A DNA stretch of 64,000 bases from a bacterium (GCA_016932575.1 JAFGCO010000017.1:7693-71692), one strand, 5' to 3'. Counted from the first letter of the stretch, positions 11,301-20,411 are shown. The notes: generated by a model not told the origin, from the sequence alone. Made by a program: numbers and translations.

Positions 11301-12767
11301 ACATTTATGGATCAGGATATGTCTTTAAAGCATAATCATTTTTATACATATCGATTGGTGGCGCTCAATCAATATCATCAGGTATTGGCGGCCAATGATA
11401 CAACAGTATTGTGCGATTCGGGTCGCGTATATATTCCCACCATTGATACCATGCCGCTGTACTTTAATCAGCGAGTGATTCCGATTTGCTGGTATTGGGA
11501 GAAAAATGGAGCCGTCGACACGACAACAACCCGGGGTGCAAAAAATCTGATTTTACAGATCAGTACCAAATCCAATTTTCCCTTGAGCCCGGCAGGACAG
11601 ACCGTTACGTATGAATTTGCGGCCAACGCAAAGGAGCGATGCGGTAATTTTACTATTCCTGAAAATGCCGGTAATGTAAACACTCAGCTTTTTATCCGTA
11701 TGTATGCCCAGGATAAATGGGAAAATCCGGTCCCTTTAATTGAGTCAAATCGCCAGACCACAATGTATGATGCAGTCGAACCTCTGCCGGTTGATTCTTT
11801 TAAGGTTGCACAGGTCCGGTCTCTGGATATCGCAAAAGATACTGTGGTGGTTCAATTAACATGGGATGATTACAGTCTGCTGGATGACAATGATTTGATT
11901 TATAATGTGACTCAATATCGTATTCTTCGCAAAGCGGACGGTCAGGAGACCATTGCCGGAGAAAAGACTGCAGTATTTCAACAGATGTCTTATTCATTTT
12001 TAGATACCGTGCAGAATCGCCGCTATTCGTGGCGTCTGGTATCCGTTGATGCGGCAAATAATGAAACCACCAACGGTTGGATTCAAGCCCCGGTATACAT
12101 TGAGACACCGGATATATCAAGTTTAAATCCTTTAGGCTTTCGCTCCTGCAAGGTTCAGGGTTTATCAGATCATGTTCAGGAATACACTGTGGAAATTGCG
12201 ATGTTTGAAAATCATTTCAAACAGGCATATGAGTTGGATGATGAGCAGTTGGATTTTCTGCTTTGCCGCAGTCCCTGGCTTCCCGTTCGGCAGGATACAT
12301 TTTCCTGTACATCGGGGTGGGGTGAATACTTTAGTATGGATACGACCTATTTTCGTATCAAGGGCAGATATGGCGAGGATTGGGAAAGCGGATGGTCTGA
12401 TGTTAAAATATATGATCAGAGCATGGATAAAGAAGGGGGTGAAAGTGGTATCCTGTCAGAATCCGGAATACCCGATCAGTTTGTGATTTCACCGAATTAT
12501 CCCAATCCCTTTAATCTGGTTACTTCTATCCGATACGGATTGCCAGAAAGCGGTCATGTCATGATTCGTATTTTTAATTACAGAGGAGCGCTTGTGCGAA
12601 TTCTGACGGATGAAGATCAATCAGCCGGTTTTCATTGCTTAAACTGGAACGGAATCAGTCAAATTGGGACATTGGCTGCAAGTGGCGTCTATGTATGTGA
12701 AATACGGGTTGAAACCGAAACAGGAGTCCTGCATCGATCCCGGATGAAAATGATGTTATTGAAATAA
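8391..12767 (+). CDS. Giant secreted fibronectin type III protein with T9SS sorting domain
   Basis: A 1458-residue secreted protein of unknown role. It starts with a signal peptide (MKQGRWISFLCVMVVLWPFF, cleavage near IHA). At least six fibronectin-III-like units can be read from their strand patterns (WDAVADTVSGVDKYVIYRAS, LSWERPERDQG, LQWDRTSMAVDRYDIFRS, LAWDHQVTDTLDVSAFHLIRS, LTWDDYSLLDDND). The last ~85 residues form a type A T9SS sorting/FlgD-like domain: NYPNPFN, then TSIRYGLPESG, IRIFNYRGALVR, LNWNG and ASGVYVCEIRVE. ATG 8391 is chosen over the in-frame ATG 8346, which lies inside the -10 hexamer. It opens a nine-gene set with secretion and motor genes and may be a cargo or surface component of that system. 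Confidence 0.8.
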   Translation: MKQGRWISFLCVMVVLWPFFNNIHARERNFYIQARRLDNPKRTILPDPYKDTLTVCEMLPIEVFVVFENKDGESYECSLVYEDNVDLPLYFGEWQDIKIVSNKKEPVDTLRNILYLRPKQPGYLEFEISGRLTEIWGSTRYNSKYSLTFQLLINEADSSMVPVLMPDSAEAALGYDSGSTKTISWKPATGYADGFSQEAYAFSTNDPSTLLESARRLYRLSGLGVRKTTFENLKDGVEYGYFAKVDFITDNGHVSVYSDLYKCTQDNTPPAIVAEPIVVPEPDGYRLSWDAVADTVSGVDKYVIYRASDTGAEMPVDTLQSNGEPFYIWTDEDVDATIKYYYRVRAVDRVGNVGEGIRTKAVDSNAELPTTQEKSYPEEELNDDREVKYVASSMDTISLLHPINLDSVRVISVRDDKAFFTHPSDLDMRVFDSQIITAPFPPFWVFDYGYKGQIQTQSDGMVEKGRGRMIDLNFVNGHTYYPIIIYYYRHNRTVIDSLMPRVMDCYPPEDVRNVNVQSLITGEERNYTQWKMQLSWERPERDQGSPLTAFHIYRRLGDTAEFLKIAELDDKKISYIDESLKTLSNPANPLAAYRVVAIDSVGHQRDVNTCAWEGSDRVLNAPEFSFIIRSSFETLIRDTLYTHADSVNLAFQNFDWSAPNQLIVSVNDQSRIVLNPKTGLVPIALDTAAFTSVIRLRAIYKGGRSSLWSEPMIAVQDTVPPSVLNAQNYPDSSFGYIYLQWDRTSMAVDRYDIFRSADGNKFSKVDTVPASRDTLNWTDQDLLDAYHYYTYKVQPYAKTGRQGPFSNEDSDFCNRPPVIYKHSVKDRNNGQFEIQIIWNRGWPVGVSNSFVTDVYIYKDYLNQALLPGVVSTEPRDTSYVFYDAFLRHNYIFQLQEKLDDDSLNRSSGLSLPYTVSLKKIEMEALTQPHKKIFLAWDHQVTDTLDVSAFHLIRSEDNQVGLDTLLSPDQYTFMDQDMSLKHNHFYTYRLVALNQYHQVLAANDTTVLCDSGRVYIPTIDTMPLYFNQRVIPICWYWEKNGAVDTTTTRGAKNLILQISTKSNFPLSPAGQTVTYEFAANAKERCGNFTIPENAGNVNTQLFIRMYAQDKWENPVPLIESNRQTTMYDAVEPLPVDSFKVAQVRSLDIAKDTVVVQLTWDDYSLLDDNDLIYNVTQYRILRKADGQETIAGEKTAVFQQMSYSFLDTVQNRRYSWRLVSVDAANNETTNGWIQAPVYIETPDISSLNPLGFRSCKVQGLSDHVQEYTVEIAMFENHFKQAYELDDEQLDFLLCRSPWLPVRQDTFSCTSGWGEYFSMDTTYFRIKGRYGEDWESGWSDVKIYDQSMDKEGGESGILSESGIPDQFVISPNYPNPFNLVTSIRYGLPESGHVMIRIFNYRGALVRILTDEDQSAGFHCLNWNGISQIGTLAASGVYVCEIRVETETGVLHRSRMKMMLLK

Positions 12768-12853
12768 CATTTCTGATTCAATATCGGTCCATGAGAGAAA
12801 TATATACAGGAAATAATATATCATTTGTCAAGTTGCTTCAGGGAGAATTATTT

Positions 12854-13924
12854 ATGAAGAATCGGGCGATTTTTATCGGGTTGCTCTTTGTTGCAGTTCA
12901 TGTGTTTGGATTCTCACATCAAAACGACGCAAAGCTGGCCTGGCAAACGCCTGCTCATATCGAAGCTGTATTGATCGAGTTGATGCTGGAAGTCGACCCG
13001 GAACTCCCGGTTCCGGTGCTGGATCATGAAAAACCATTTACCCGGGGACTGAACAATACCGTCACCTGGATGGACAGCATGGATGCAGTTTACGAACAAT
13101 TGCTGGACATGCAAATGACAATTCAGTTTTGGGCTGTTGAAGCCCGCATTGCAGGTATAGATACGGTTTGGGGATTTGTTGACGGACCTGAACGTTCCGC
13201 GGCATTTTTAAATTTACCGGAAGGGATTGGCATAGAGTACAGGCTTCGTTACTACGCGATAGAAGCTTCAGGGACAATGCATATCAGTGACTGGTCCAGA
13301 GCGGAGATTTCCGTTCAGGATGCGTCCAGACCTGAAATATTAACCTTTGATATCCTTCAGTTACAAAATATTGGCGATAATCCTTGGGTGCTGGGACCAC
13401 AAATTGAGGTACATGTTCAGGCCATGGATACAGACGGGCAAATCATGCAAATTGCTATTCAGGAAATTGGTGATGAAGTGGATCGTGTTCTTTTTGATGA
13501 TCTGGATGCTCATCCCCGTACAGTTATTGATACAACTTTACAATACACTTTACTGACGGATCCGAATATGCCGCTGACAATCAAGGGCTGGGTTGTGGAT
13601 GTCGCAGAGTTTTATTCAGATACACTGGAAATGCAGTTTTTCTATATGGCTTCTGATCCGAAAGTTGTCTGCTTTCCAAATCCGTTTGTTCCATATCAGG
13701 ATCATTGTACGGTCATAAAAATTGAGAATGAAGAAGCGCAGGAAGCCAAAATATATGATCCCTTCGGTAATCTCATCAGAATACTGCACAAAAATTCACT
13801 TTCTGATATGGCATTTAAATGGGATGGAACGAATGAACAGGGACATCAGGTGGCAAGCGGAGGCTATTTTTGCATAATCAATGATGATCGGGATTTGTAT
13901 TGTAAAATCGCTGTAATCCGATAA
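12854..13924 (+). CDS. Secreted protein with T9SS sorting domain, function unknown
   Basis: 356 residues. The signal peptide is MKNRAIFIGLLFVAVHVFGFSH. The middle has beta-sandwich-like patterns (YRLRYYAIEASGTMHISDWS, fibronectin-III-like) but no recognisable enzyme motif. The C-terminus is again a type A sorting/FlgD-like domain: CFPNPFVPYQ, AKIYDPFGNLIRIL, FKWDGTNEQG, VASGGYFCII. ATG 12854 is chosen because GGGAG lies about 9 bp upstream and the signal peptide begins there; an upstream in-frame ATG at 12791 would add 21 residues before it. It lies 86 bp after the FN3 giant and is probably secreted by the same route. Confidence 0.7.
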   Translation: MKNRAIFIGLLFVAVHVFGFSHQNDAKLAWQTPAHIEAVLIELMLEVDPELPVPVLDHEKPFTRGLNNTVTWMDSMDAVYEQLLDMQMTIQFWAVEARIAGIDTVWGFVDGPERSAAFLNLPEGIGIEYRLRYYAIEASGTMHISDWSRAEISVQDASRPEILTFDILQLQNIGDNPWVLGPQIEVHVQAMDTDGQIMQIAIQEIGDEVDRVLFDDLDAHPRTVIDTTLQYTLLTDPNMPLTIKGWVVDVAEFYSDTLEMQFFYMASDPKVVCFPNPFVPYQDHCTVIKIENEEAQEAKIYDPFGNLIRILHKNSLSDMAFKWDGTNEQGHQVASGGYFCIINDDRDLYCKIAVIR

Positions 13925-13943
13925 AATCAATGCATGGTGAACA

Positions 13944-15971
13944 ATGAAAAAACGAATGATATATTCAGTGGTTATTGCCCTGCTTATTGCGGGCACACGT
14001 TCTTTATGCTCATCAGGAGATGCCGGTCAGCCTGGTGCATTTTTGCGATATGGTGTGGGAGCAAGGGCTATGGGGATGGGGCGTGCTTTTGTAGCTATTG
14101 CGGATGATGCCAGTGCTGTGTACTGGAATCCGTCCTGCATGCTGGAAGCTGAACGTGCTGAGCTGTCTTCGATGTATTCAAATTTGTATTATGACAGCAG
14201 GTATGCATATATTGGGCTGATTCTTCCCCGCTTACTCGAATCGGCAGAAAATCCTTGGCTGAGGTGGTTTTTTGGACCTGATGTCTCCTGGGGTGTGGGA
14301 TGGACAGGATTAAGCATGGTGGGTTTTGAGCAACGGACGCGATATAATGAATACCTGGGTCAGTTTGACATGGGTGAGAATGCCTGGATGTTGTCATGGG
14401 CAAAAGAAAGGGTGGGTCAATTCGGGATTCTCCGCGCAGGAATCACTTATAAAATAATCAATCAGCAATTTACAGGATTAAACAATCATGTCATGACTGT
14501 CGATGGCGCAGGTCCGGACTGGTCTAATGGATTGGATATCGGATTGACATTTCGACCCATTCATGCTCCTGTATTTCGTGTTGTTTCTCTAAAATATCTA
14601 TTGCCCCTTCAATTGGGTATGAGCATTCAAAATCTGGTTCAGCCTGGCTGGGATAAAGTTGAAGGAGCCAGTCATCATTTTCCGCGTGTATACCGGTATG
14701 GATTTAGTTATCGTTTTATTTTGCAGGACTGGATACCGGAGGCATGGAATTTCAGATACAAATTGGGGAATATGGCTGTTCTTTTTGCTTTCGACAGGGA
14801 ACATTATTCAGGTGCCGATGCGGGGACATATTTTGGTATGGAAGGTCAAATTCCGATTACTGCTCTGAATGTCTGGTTGCTGCCACGATTTGGTGTGAAC
14901 AATCAAACTGAAGGAAGATCCCTGGGATTCGGCTTTTCAATGCCATTTTCTTCAGCTGCTTTCAAATTGGATTACGTTCATACATCCCATCCCGTTTTGG
15001 AGGGGGATACACGTTTTTGTTTGTCTGTTCAATTTCGTCATCCTCAAAATGCCGGTCATTTCCAAAAGCGCGCTCATGATGCATCCCTGAGCAAAGAAAT
15101 GCTGCGTTACGATCATCTCGTGCTGTCAAAATATCCGAATGAGTATCTTGAAAATGCTGTAAATGATATCGCCGCGACCGCCGACCGTCCTTATGAAAAA
15201 CGTCTTTATGCCCTTGTGGGCGGCATGCGGCATGCCGAACTGCTGCTGGAAGATGCGAATCTTCTCCTGCGAAAAAGGGATATTGTCGGTGCCCGTCGAA
15301 AAGCCCTTGAATCATCACGAGCATATGCTCCTAATTTTCTTCAAACAGAGAATTATCTGACCGGTGATCAGATGATAGATTATGGAGAAGCGCTTATTAT
15401 CTCCGGTAAGATGCGGGATGCCGTCACTGTACTGGAAGAGATTGAAGAACCGACAATCCGTGCGAATTATCTTTTGGGCACCGGATATCAGGGGCTCAGC
15501 GACAGTCGTGCTATTGAGGCATTTAACAGCGCTGTCAATCAGGTGAAACCCGATCAGAATGATCTGGTTGCGCTGTCTTACTTGGGATGGGCTGAATCAC
15601 TGGTCAAAGATAAACAATATCAGCCTGCCATGATGGCACTTTCCAGTTTGTTAAATTATAATGCTATTGAATTAGGCGAAGATTATCCGCGTTTTCCAAT
15701 TTTCGAAGATCATTATATTCAGGATGACGCAATGTTCTTAATGGGAATTACTCAAATAATGGCAAAGAATTATCAGGACGGTGTGTCAACGCTTTATAAG
15801 ACGCTTCGATATTATCCGGTATTGACCTACGGAGAAACGTCCAATCAGCTTATTGATGAGTTAACCATTGCTCTGGAACGCAAGGATTTTGATCGTTTAG
15901 ATACACTGGCAAATGATATGCTTTTATCCTATTATTCACGGCATGATCCTTCAAACCGATTTTTTGAATAA
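13944..15971 (+). CDS. PorV/PorQ-family outer-membrane protein with C-terminal repeat domain
   Basis: 675 residues. After a signal peptide (to about residue 22) comes the PorV/PorQ (UPF0164) signature: GAFLRYGVGARAMGMGRAFVAIADDASAVYWNPS. Alternating hydrophobic strands to about residue 375 fit an outer-membrane beta-barrel. The remaining ~300 residues are helical and TPR-like (DYGEALIISGKMRDAVTVLEEIEEP, NYLLGTGYQGLSD, AMMALSSLL), an unusual addition because ordinary PorV ends after the barrel. In T9SS, PorV shuttles cargo from the translocon to the attachment machinery. Here it follows two sorting-domain cargos by 19 bp, which suggests a dedicated acceptor. A periplasmic location of the TPR part is inferred. 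Confidence 0.75.
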   Translation: MKKRMIYSVVIALLIAGTRSLCSSGDAGQPGAFLRYGVGARAMGMGRAFVAIADDASAVYWNPSCMLEAERAELSSMYSNLYYDSRYAYIGLILPRLLESAENPWLRWFFGPDVSWGVGWTGLSMVGFEQRTRYNEYLGQFDMGENAWMLSWAKERVGQFGILRAGITYKIINQQFTGLNNHVMTVDGAGPDWSNGLDIGLTFRPIHAPVFRVVSLKYLLPLQLGMSIQNLVQPGWDKVEGASHHFPRVYRYGFSYRFILQDWIPEAWNFRYKLGNMAVLFAFDREHYSGADAGTYFGMEGQIPITALNVWLLPRFGVNNQTEGRSLGFGFSMPFSSAAFKLDYVHTSHPVLEGDTRFCLSVQFRHPQNAGHFQKRAHDASLSKEMLRYDHLVLSKYPNEYLENAVNDIAATADRPYEKRLYALVGGMRHAELLLEDANLLLRKRDIVGARRKALESSRAYAPNFLQTENYLTGDQMIDYGEALIISGKMRDAVTVLEEIEEPTIRANYLLGTGYQGLSDSRAIEAFNSAVNQVKPDQNDLVALSYLGWAESLVKDKQYQPAMMALSSLLNYNAIELGEDYPRFPIFEDHYIQDDAMFLMGITQIMAKNYQDGVSTLYKTLRYYPVLTYGETSNQLIDELTIALERKDFDRLDTLANDMLLSYYSRHDPSNRFFE

Positions 15972-15982
15972 TACAGGATGTT

Positions 15983-17149
15983 ATGGTGAAGAGAGACTAT
16001 TCTCAAAATCATTCGTACTTTAGTTTAAAAACAGCTGATTTAAAACTGCTGCGGATTGCTTGCAACCGTCTGATATTTATAGGTAGCAGTTTTATATGGA
16101 TAATGTTTATTTTTACAGGATCTTTTGTGTCCATCCATGCGAGTGTTCAGTATGAGGACATAAAAAATTCTTCCATTGTACTAACTGCGCCCGGCAACCA
16201 TTACCAACTTAAATCAAACACCGTGGTGTTTCAATGGGAGATGAATCATATTTCAGATTCCATTCAATTTATTCCTGAATATTATGAAGTCATGTTCTGG
16301 TCAAAGCATCGTGATTTTAGTATGGTCAGAACTGTTTATCCCGGAGAAACGAATCGTGCGATGCTTCGCATCATGAATGCTTCCAGCCGTTTTAAAAGGC
16401 ATGGCCGATATTATTGGCAGGTTCATGCTGTTACCCAGAATGGACAGCGATTTAGGTCGGATGTTCGTGAGTTTATTATCCCTGTTCCCAAACAAATGCA
16501 ATCTATACTGCCGGCAATGTTTCCCTATGCAATCAAGTGGCAGCAGACCAAGCGACTGAATGAGGGTGATTTCAAACAGTTAGTTAATTCAGCGTACCCC
16601 AAAATCCATTTGCAAAGTCATTCTGATTTATGTCTTATTTTCCGCCAGCCATTTATTGGCAATTATAATTTGGATTTGGAAGAGCATTTTCTGTTTAATT
16701 CAAATGTCGGTCTCGGAGGCGGCCTGATGATTCGATGGCGGCTTTATGAAAATTTATATTTTGCGCTCCATCCGGCCGGACGTCTGGGAGTATGCTGGTA
16801 TGCAACAGGACTCGAACGTTTTTCAAGTCTGCGTTACGAAACATTTACGGGATGCGATTTTATTATCAATCCGAAAGGTTATGTTTCATCAAATATCCGT
16901 TGGGTTCCTGTTTATCGTTTCCACTATACACTTAAAGATGATGGATTTCGTGTTTTTGAGGGAAGAGGCTGGGAATGGGGAATTAAAATTGTGATTCCCA
17001 GAACCATCATGACACCTTTCAAAATGCTGGGCATTGAAATGGATTTTGAACGGATGCCCATTGAATATACGTACAGCAGAATTAAAGATGATTATACAGG
17101 TGTGACAATGCCCACCCAGGAAATTGGCATTAGTTTTTTATTTCAATGA
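15983..17149 (+). CDS. Envelope protein: beta-sandwich plus barrel-like region, function unknown
   Basis: 388 residues. An N-terminal hydrophobic stretch (about 30-52, IFIGSSFIWIMFIFTGSFVS) is a late signal sequence or anchor, unusually far from the start, so the true start might lie downstream. Residues 60-165 read as an FN3-like sandwich (VLTAPGNHYQLKSNTVVFQWE, YYWQVHAVTQNGQRFRSDVREF). The rest has alternating strands with aromatic ends (LYENLYFALHPAGRLGV, VYRFHYTLKDDGF) and ends in Phe-Gln, like an outer-membrane barrel. It starts 11 bp after the PorV-like gene in the same operon. Not recognised as a named family. Confidence 0.55.
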   Translation: MVKRDYSQNHSYFSLKTADLKLLRIACNRLIFIGSSFIWIMFIFTGSFVSIHASVQYEDIKNSSIVLTAPGNHYQLKSNTVVFQWEMNHISDSIQFIPEYYEVMFWSKHRDFSMVRTVYPGETNRAMLRIMNASSRFKRHGRYYWQVHAVTQNGQRFRSDVREFIIPVPKQMQSILPAMFPYAIKWQQTKRLNEGDFKQLVNSAYPKIHLQSHSDLCLIFRQPFIGNYNLDLEEHFLFNSNVGLGGGLMIRWRLYENLYFALHPAGRLGVCWYATGLERFSSLRYETFTGCDFIINPKGYVSSNIRWVPVYRFHYTLKDDGFRVFEGRGWEWGIKIVIPRTIMTPFKMLGIEMDFERMPIEYTYSRIKDDYTGVTMPTQEIGISFLFQ

Positions 17150-17170
17150 AATGGATAAGGAGATCATTTC

Positions 17171-18487
17171 ATGGTTTATCAAGCCAGATGGTTGAGTTTC
17201 GGATTCATTTTATTGGGCGCAGCATATGGATTGCTTATTGCCCAAGATCAGTATCAACCGCATATTACTGCTGTTGACCGCCAAATTGACAAGGATATAA
17301 TCGGTGTCCCGCAATCTTTTGATTGTCACATCACATGGGACGTGGTGGAGCATAAGGATGGACGATGGATACCTTCAAAAACCAAACATTTTAAGCATTT
17401 TCAGATTCAGTGTTTTGAAGAAGAAACGCTGTTTGATATGAAAGAAAAAACAGCGCAGGAATCCTATTCCTGTCAATTTGAAAAATTGAAACCGAGTGTT
17501 CAGTATCGATTTGCTGTTTTGGGTATTACAGGATCGCAGGACACTGTCCGTTCGGAAGTGGCAGAGGTGGTCACAGGTCATTTAAGCGCTACCGGCGCAG
17601 AGCCGAAAATTCAGTGGTATCATCGATTGCCGATCCTCAGTGGCCGGACACCATTGCAATTGGTCGGGCGGGAGAAATTTTATGACAGGGCAACAGAAGC
17701 CGGAAAAATCGCTTTTTGGTTAATCTGGTGGTTTTTTCTTGCAGGTATTCTGATTTGTACGCAATGCTGGCGTTATATGCGTATGTCTCAAATATTTCCA
17801 ATGGACCGAAGCTTAGGTATTGGACACGGATACGATGCGATTTACCAAAGGAATCGTTCGAAAGGATTTCAACGTATTCTGGATGAGTGGAAGCAAATCA
17901 TTGCTTTGGCAAATAAAAAGGTACGAGATCATCTGGCAGGAAGGGAAAGTCTGCAGTCTCTTGAAGTTGAGGGAGCCGGAGCCAAATTCTGGCAGGACTG
18001 CGGTGCAGATACAATGAATGATCTTATTAAACGAATTGATGAATACAAAGGCTATCCGACAACAAAAATATTTAGATCCGGTATGCAAAATCATGAAATC
18101 AATGGTTTTCACTGGATGAAGGTATCGGAAGAGGTAGATCGCGCCATTGAAAACAGGGCTTCGTCTGAATTGGATAAAATCCGTCGAAAAAGTTTCGTTG
18201 ACTGGCTTTGGAATCTGGGAACATTTGCCCCTATGATCGGACTTTTTGGCACGGCGACCGGTATTTCAAGTGCATTTGGAAATCTTGAACGTTTGTCTAC
18301 CGATACAGAGCAGATGCAGATGGTACAAGAGCTGGCAGGCGGTATTTATGAAGCACTTTGGACAACCATTGAAGGCCTGGCCGTCGGATTTTTACTTATG
18401 CTTATTTTTCATTATTATCAAAACAAACTCAATTGGATATATTCAAAATGGGAAGAAATTTTTGTTGATTTGACCGAAAGACTGTAA
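17171..18487 (+). CDS. ExbB/TolQ/MotA-family proton channel with N-terminal FN3-like periplasmic domain
   Basis: 438 residues. The order is: signal peptide (1-24), a periplasmic FN3-like domain (about 28-140, ending LKPSVQYRFAVLGITGSQD), TM1 at about 181-203, a long cytoplasmic part, TM2 (about 345-365, WNLGTFAPMIGLFGTATGISSAF) and TM3 (about 395-415, ALWTTIEGLAVGFLLML). The TM2-TM3 pattern with GLFGTATG and the TTIEGL segment is the ExbB/TolQ/GldL-like channel core. Such channels power TonB or T9SS complexes with the proton gradient. The N-terminal extracytoplasmic domain is not part of standard ExbB and might contact the FN3-rich cargo (inference). Two ExbD-like genes follow immediately. 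Confidence 0.85.
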   Translation: MVYQARWLSFGFILLGAAYGLLIAQDQYQPHITAVDRQIDKDIIGVPQSFDCHITWDVVEHKDGRWIPSKTKHFKHFQIQCFEEETLFDMKEKTAQESYSCQFEKLKPSVQYRFAVLGITGSQDTVRSEVAEVVTGHLSATGAEPKIQWYHRLPILSGRTPLQLVGREKFYDRATEAGKIAFWLIWWFFLAGILICTQCWRYMRMSQIFPMDRSLGIGHGYDAIYQRNRSKGFQRILDEWKQIIALANKKVRDHLAGRESLQSLEVEGAGAKFWQDCGADTMNDLIKRIDEYKGYPTTKIFRSGMQNHEINGFHWMKVSEEVDRAIENRASSELDKIRRKSFVDWLWNLGTFAPMIGLFGTATGISSAFGNLERLSTDTEQMQMVQELAGGIYEALWTTIEGLAVGFLLMLIFHYYQNKLNWIYSKWEEIFVDLTERL

Positions 18488-18501
18488 TTCAAGTATTTAA
18501 A

Positions 18502-19098
18502 ATGGCATTTAAAAGGATATATGAAAAAAAAGGGCTGAGTTTAACCAGTCTTATTGACATCATTTTTCTTCTGTTGATATTTTTTATGGCGACTCTTAAT
18601 ATGTCGTCGGTCGTTTCCGACCGGAATCAGGGCATTTATACGCAGAAGAAATTTGATTTGCCTGAGATTCGCAATCGAAAAACAGCACCGGTACAGGAAA
18701 TTTTGTACACACTGATGCTGCAGATCGAGCATGAAGATCCTCAGAATGTCAATAGTCCGCTGGTTGTTTATGCCTTATGGCCTTCCAGAGGCGACTCGAT
18801 GAATATTTCTCAAGCCAAATTACAGGCCATTGAAAAAAAGAGATATGCCTATTTTTTACCTGAATCAGAGCGCATATCGAATCCGAAGATACCTGATGTT
18901 TCACCTTATGTGTTCATTTCTGATGCGATTAATGGATACGCCGATCGATATTATCGATCGGCTGATCCTAAAAACCATATTGAAGTTCGCGCTATTCAGG
19001 AAACCAAATATCAAATTATCAATCATATTTTAAATACATGCGCATCGCTGGGGGATCGTATACAGCATATTTATATCCGGACCTTGTCAGGAGAATAA
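18502..19098 (+). CDS. ExbD/TolR-like protein 1
   Basis: 198 residues. A short basic cytoplasmic N-terminus precedes one membrane helix (about 14-36) containing LTSLIDIIFLLLIFFM; Asp19 is the conserved proton-carrying Asp of ExbD/TolR. The rest is periplasmic and longer than in ordinary ExbD, with no close match to the usual fold visible by eye. It lies 14 bp after the ExbB-like gene and 7 bp before a second ExbD paralogue, so the motor may use a mixed dimer. Confidence 0.8.
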   Translation: MAFKRIYEKKGLSLTSLIDIIFLLLIFFMATLNMSSVVSDRNQGIYTQKKFDLPEIRNRKTAPVQEILYTLMLQIEHEDPQNVNSPLVVYALWPSRGDSMNISQAKLQAIEKKRYAYFLPESERISNPKIPDVSPYVFISDAINGYADRYYRSADPKNHIEVRAIQETKYQIINHILNTCASLGDRIQHIYIRTLSGE

Positions 19099-19105
19099 AG
19101 CGGAT

Positions 19106-19687
19106 ATGCCTTTTAAAAAGAAAAGTTTTAAAAGAGACGCTGTTGAATTGGTTTCTCTTATCGATATGATTTTCATTTTGCTGGTTTTTTTTCTGGTCAC
19201 AAGTTTCGCCATTAAAATGCCGCTTCAAGAAAGATCGTTAATGGTACCCACGCCAGAGAATAAACCCGGTCGTGCACAGATTTTTATTCAGATTGTGAAT
19301 GAAAATGAAGTTTTTTGGCTGGATCAATCTGCCAACCGCGATGTCAAAGCCTGGGATCAGGAACTGTTTTATCTTTTGGGCGATCAGAAGAATCGTGAAA
19401 TTATCAGTCGGTTGGTTCGCAGGAATACGTTGTCCCCGGGCGCTTTACAACAGAAATTATCCAGATTTGTATCGAATGCTCAATTACATCGTAACCGAAC
19501 TTATTTTACAGTCGTTCGGTGCCCTGATAATATGCCGTATGTCATTGTTATGAAAATTCTGTCTTCATTATCCCAGGCAGATAATATTGAGTATGGTTGC
19601 CTCGGAGGGACATTGCAGGATTTGTTAAAATCCAAAGTGACAACTGGCACTTATCAAGGGAAAACAGTCCTGAAGCTGGATTTTTAA
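19106..19687 (+). CDS. ExbD/TolR-like protein 2
   Basis: 193 residues. It has the same layout as its neighbour: basic N-terminus, one membrane helix (about 15-36) with VSLIDMIFILLVFFLV and the conserved Asp20, then a periplasmic domain. The C-terminal part (RTYFTVVRCPDNMPYVIVMKILSSLSQADN) fits the ExbD periplasmic sandwich better than paralogue 1. Overall identity between the two is low, so the duplication is old or they have different roles. The following 100 bp contain a small imperfect palindrome (TCATCGTGATGA) before the TonB-like gene. Confidence 0.82.
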   Translation: MPFKKKSFKRDAVELVSLIDMIFILLVFFLVTSFAIKMPLQERSLMVPTPENKPGRAQIFIQIVNENEVFWLDQSANRDVKAWDQELFYLLGDQKNREIISRLVRRNTLSPGALQQKLSRFVSNAQLHRNRTYFTVVRCPDNMPYVIVMKILSSLSQADNIEYGCLGGTLQDLLKSKVTTGTYQGKTVLKLDF

Positions 19688-19787
19688 AATATTTTGACAC
19701 TAAAATAAAGAAATGAATCTCATCGTGATGATTTTCGTGTGACTTCAAATCTTTGTGGTCATTTAATCAGGAATTTTAAAAGATTCA

Positions 19788-20378
19788 ATGAAGCAGAAAA
19801 AACCAATTATTCGAAGACGATGGATCCTTTTCGGGTTGGCTGTTTATACGCTTCTCAGGGAAGGATTTTTTGCATATCAACATTACAGAATGAGTGATCT
19901 TCCAAAGGATTCGATATTGATCCCTCCGATGATTTCAGAAATTGAACCCCCAATGAGGCCCGGACTCAACGGTATCTGGATTATGGGGGCGCCTGTCAAG
20001 ACACTCTATTTTGAAGTCAATCCGTATCATGCTGGGTCGCGGTCTTTGCAATGGAATGAGCTGCCTCCCAATACGCGGGTTAAAATCAACTGCTATGTGG
20101 ATCCGTCAGGTAACTTGCTGATCGACTCTTATGAAATTGAGGGGCATCCGGCAGCGGGAAATCATATTATCGAGACACTTCGAACCTGGAAATATCGGAA
20201 TTTAAAGACAGGTGAAATTAATTTTGATTTCAAACTGCCTTCACGCAGAGAAAAGCTGACCATTTATACAAAACTCAGACGAAAGGCATCGATCCCGGAT
20301 AGTCTGGAAATTTTTGATGGCCGGCTTTATAACATTGATGGCATTGAGGATAATGAACTAAAAATCGAGAAAATGTAA
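19788..20378 (+). CDS. TonB-like energy transducer
   Basis: 196 residues. The N-terminus is basic (KQKKPIIRRR), with one weak membrane helix at about 11-30. A short Pro-containing linker (ILIPPMISEIEPPMRPG) follows, then a domain at about 85-150 reading VKINCYVDPSGNLLIDSYEIEG, AAGNHIIETLRTWKYRN and FDFKL. This matches the TonB C-terminal pattern of strand, helix with W-K/R-Y, strand. The linker is much shorter than in classical TonB. With ExbB and two ExbD genes directly upstream, it would link the motor to an outer-membrane partner. Assignment is by fold pattern and context. Confidence 0.65.
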   Translation: MKQKKPIIRRRWILFGLAVYTLLREGFFAYQHYRMSDLPKDSILIPPMISEIEPPMRPGLNGIWIMGAPVKTLYFEVNPYHAGSRSLQWNELPPNTRVKINCYVDPSGNLLIDSYEIEGHPAAGNHIIETLRTWKYRNLKTGEINFDFKLPSRREKLTIYTKLRRKASIPDSLEIFDGRLYNIDGIEDNELKIEKM

Positions 20379-20411
20379 ATGAATACTAAAAATATCGTAT
20401 TGGAGCTTTCC

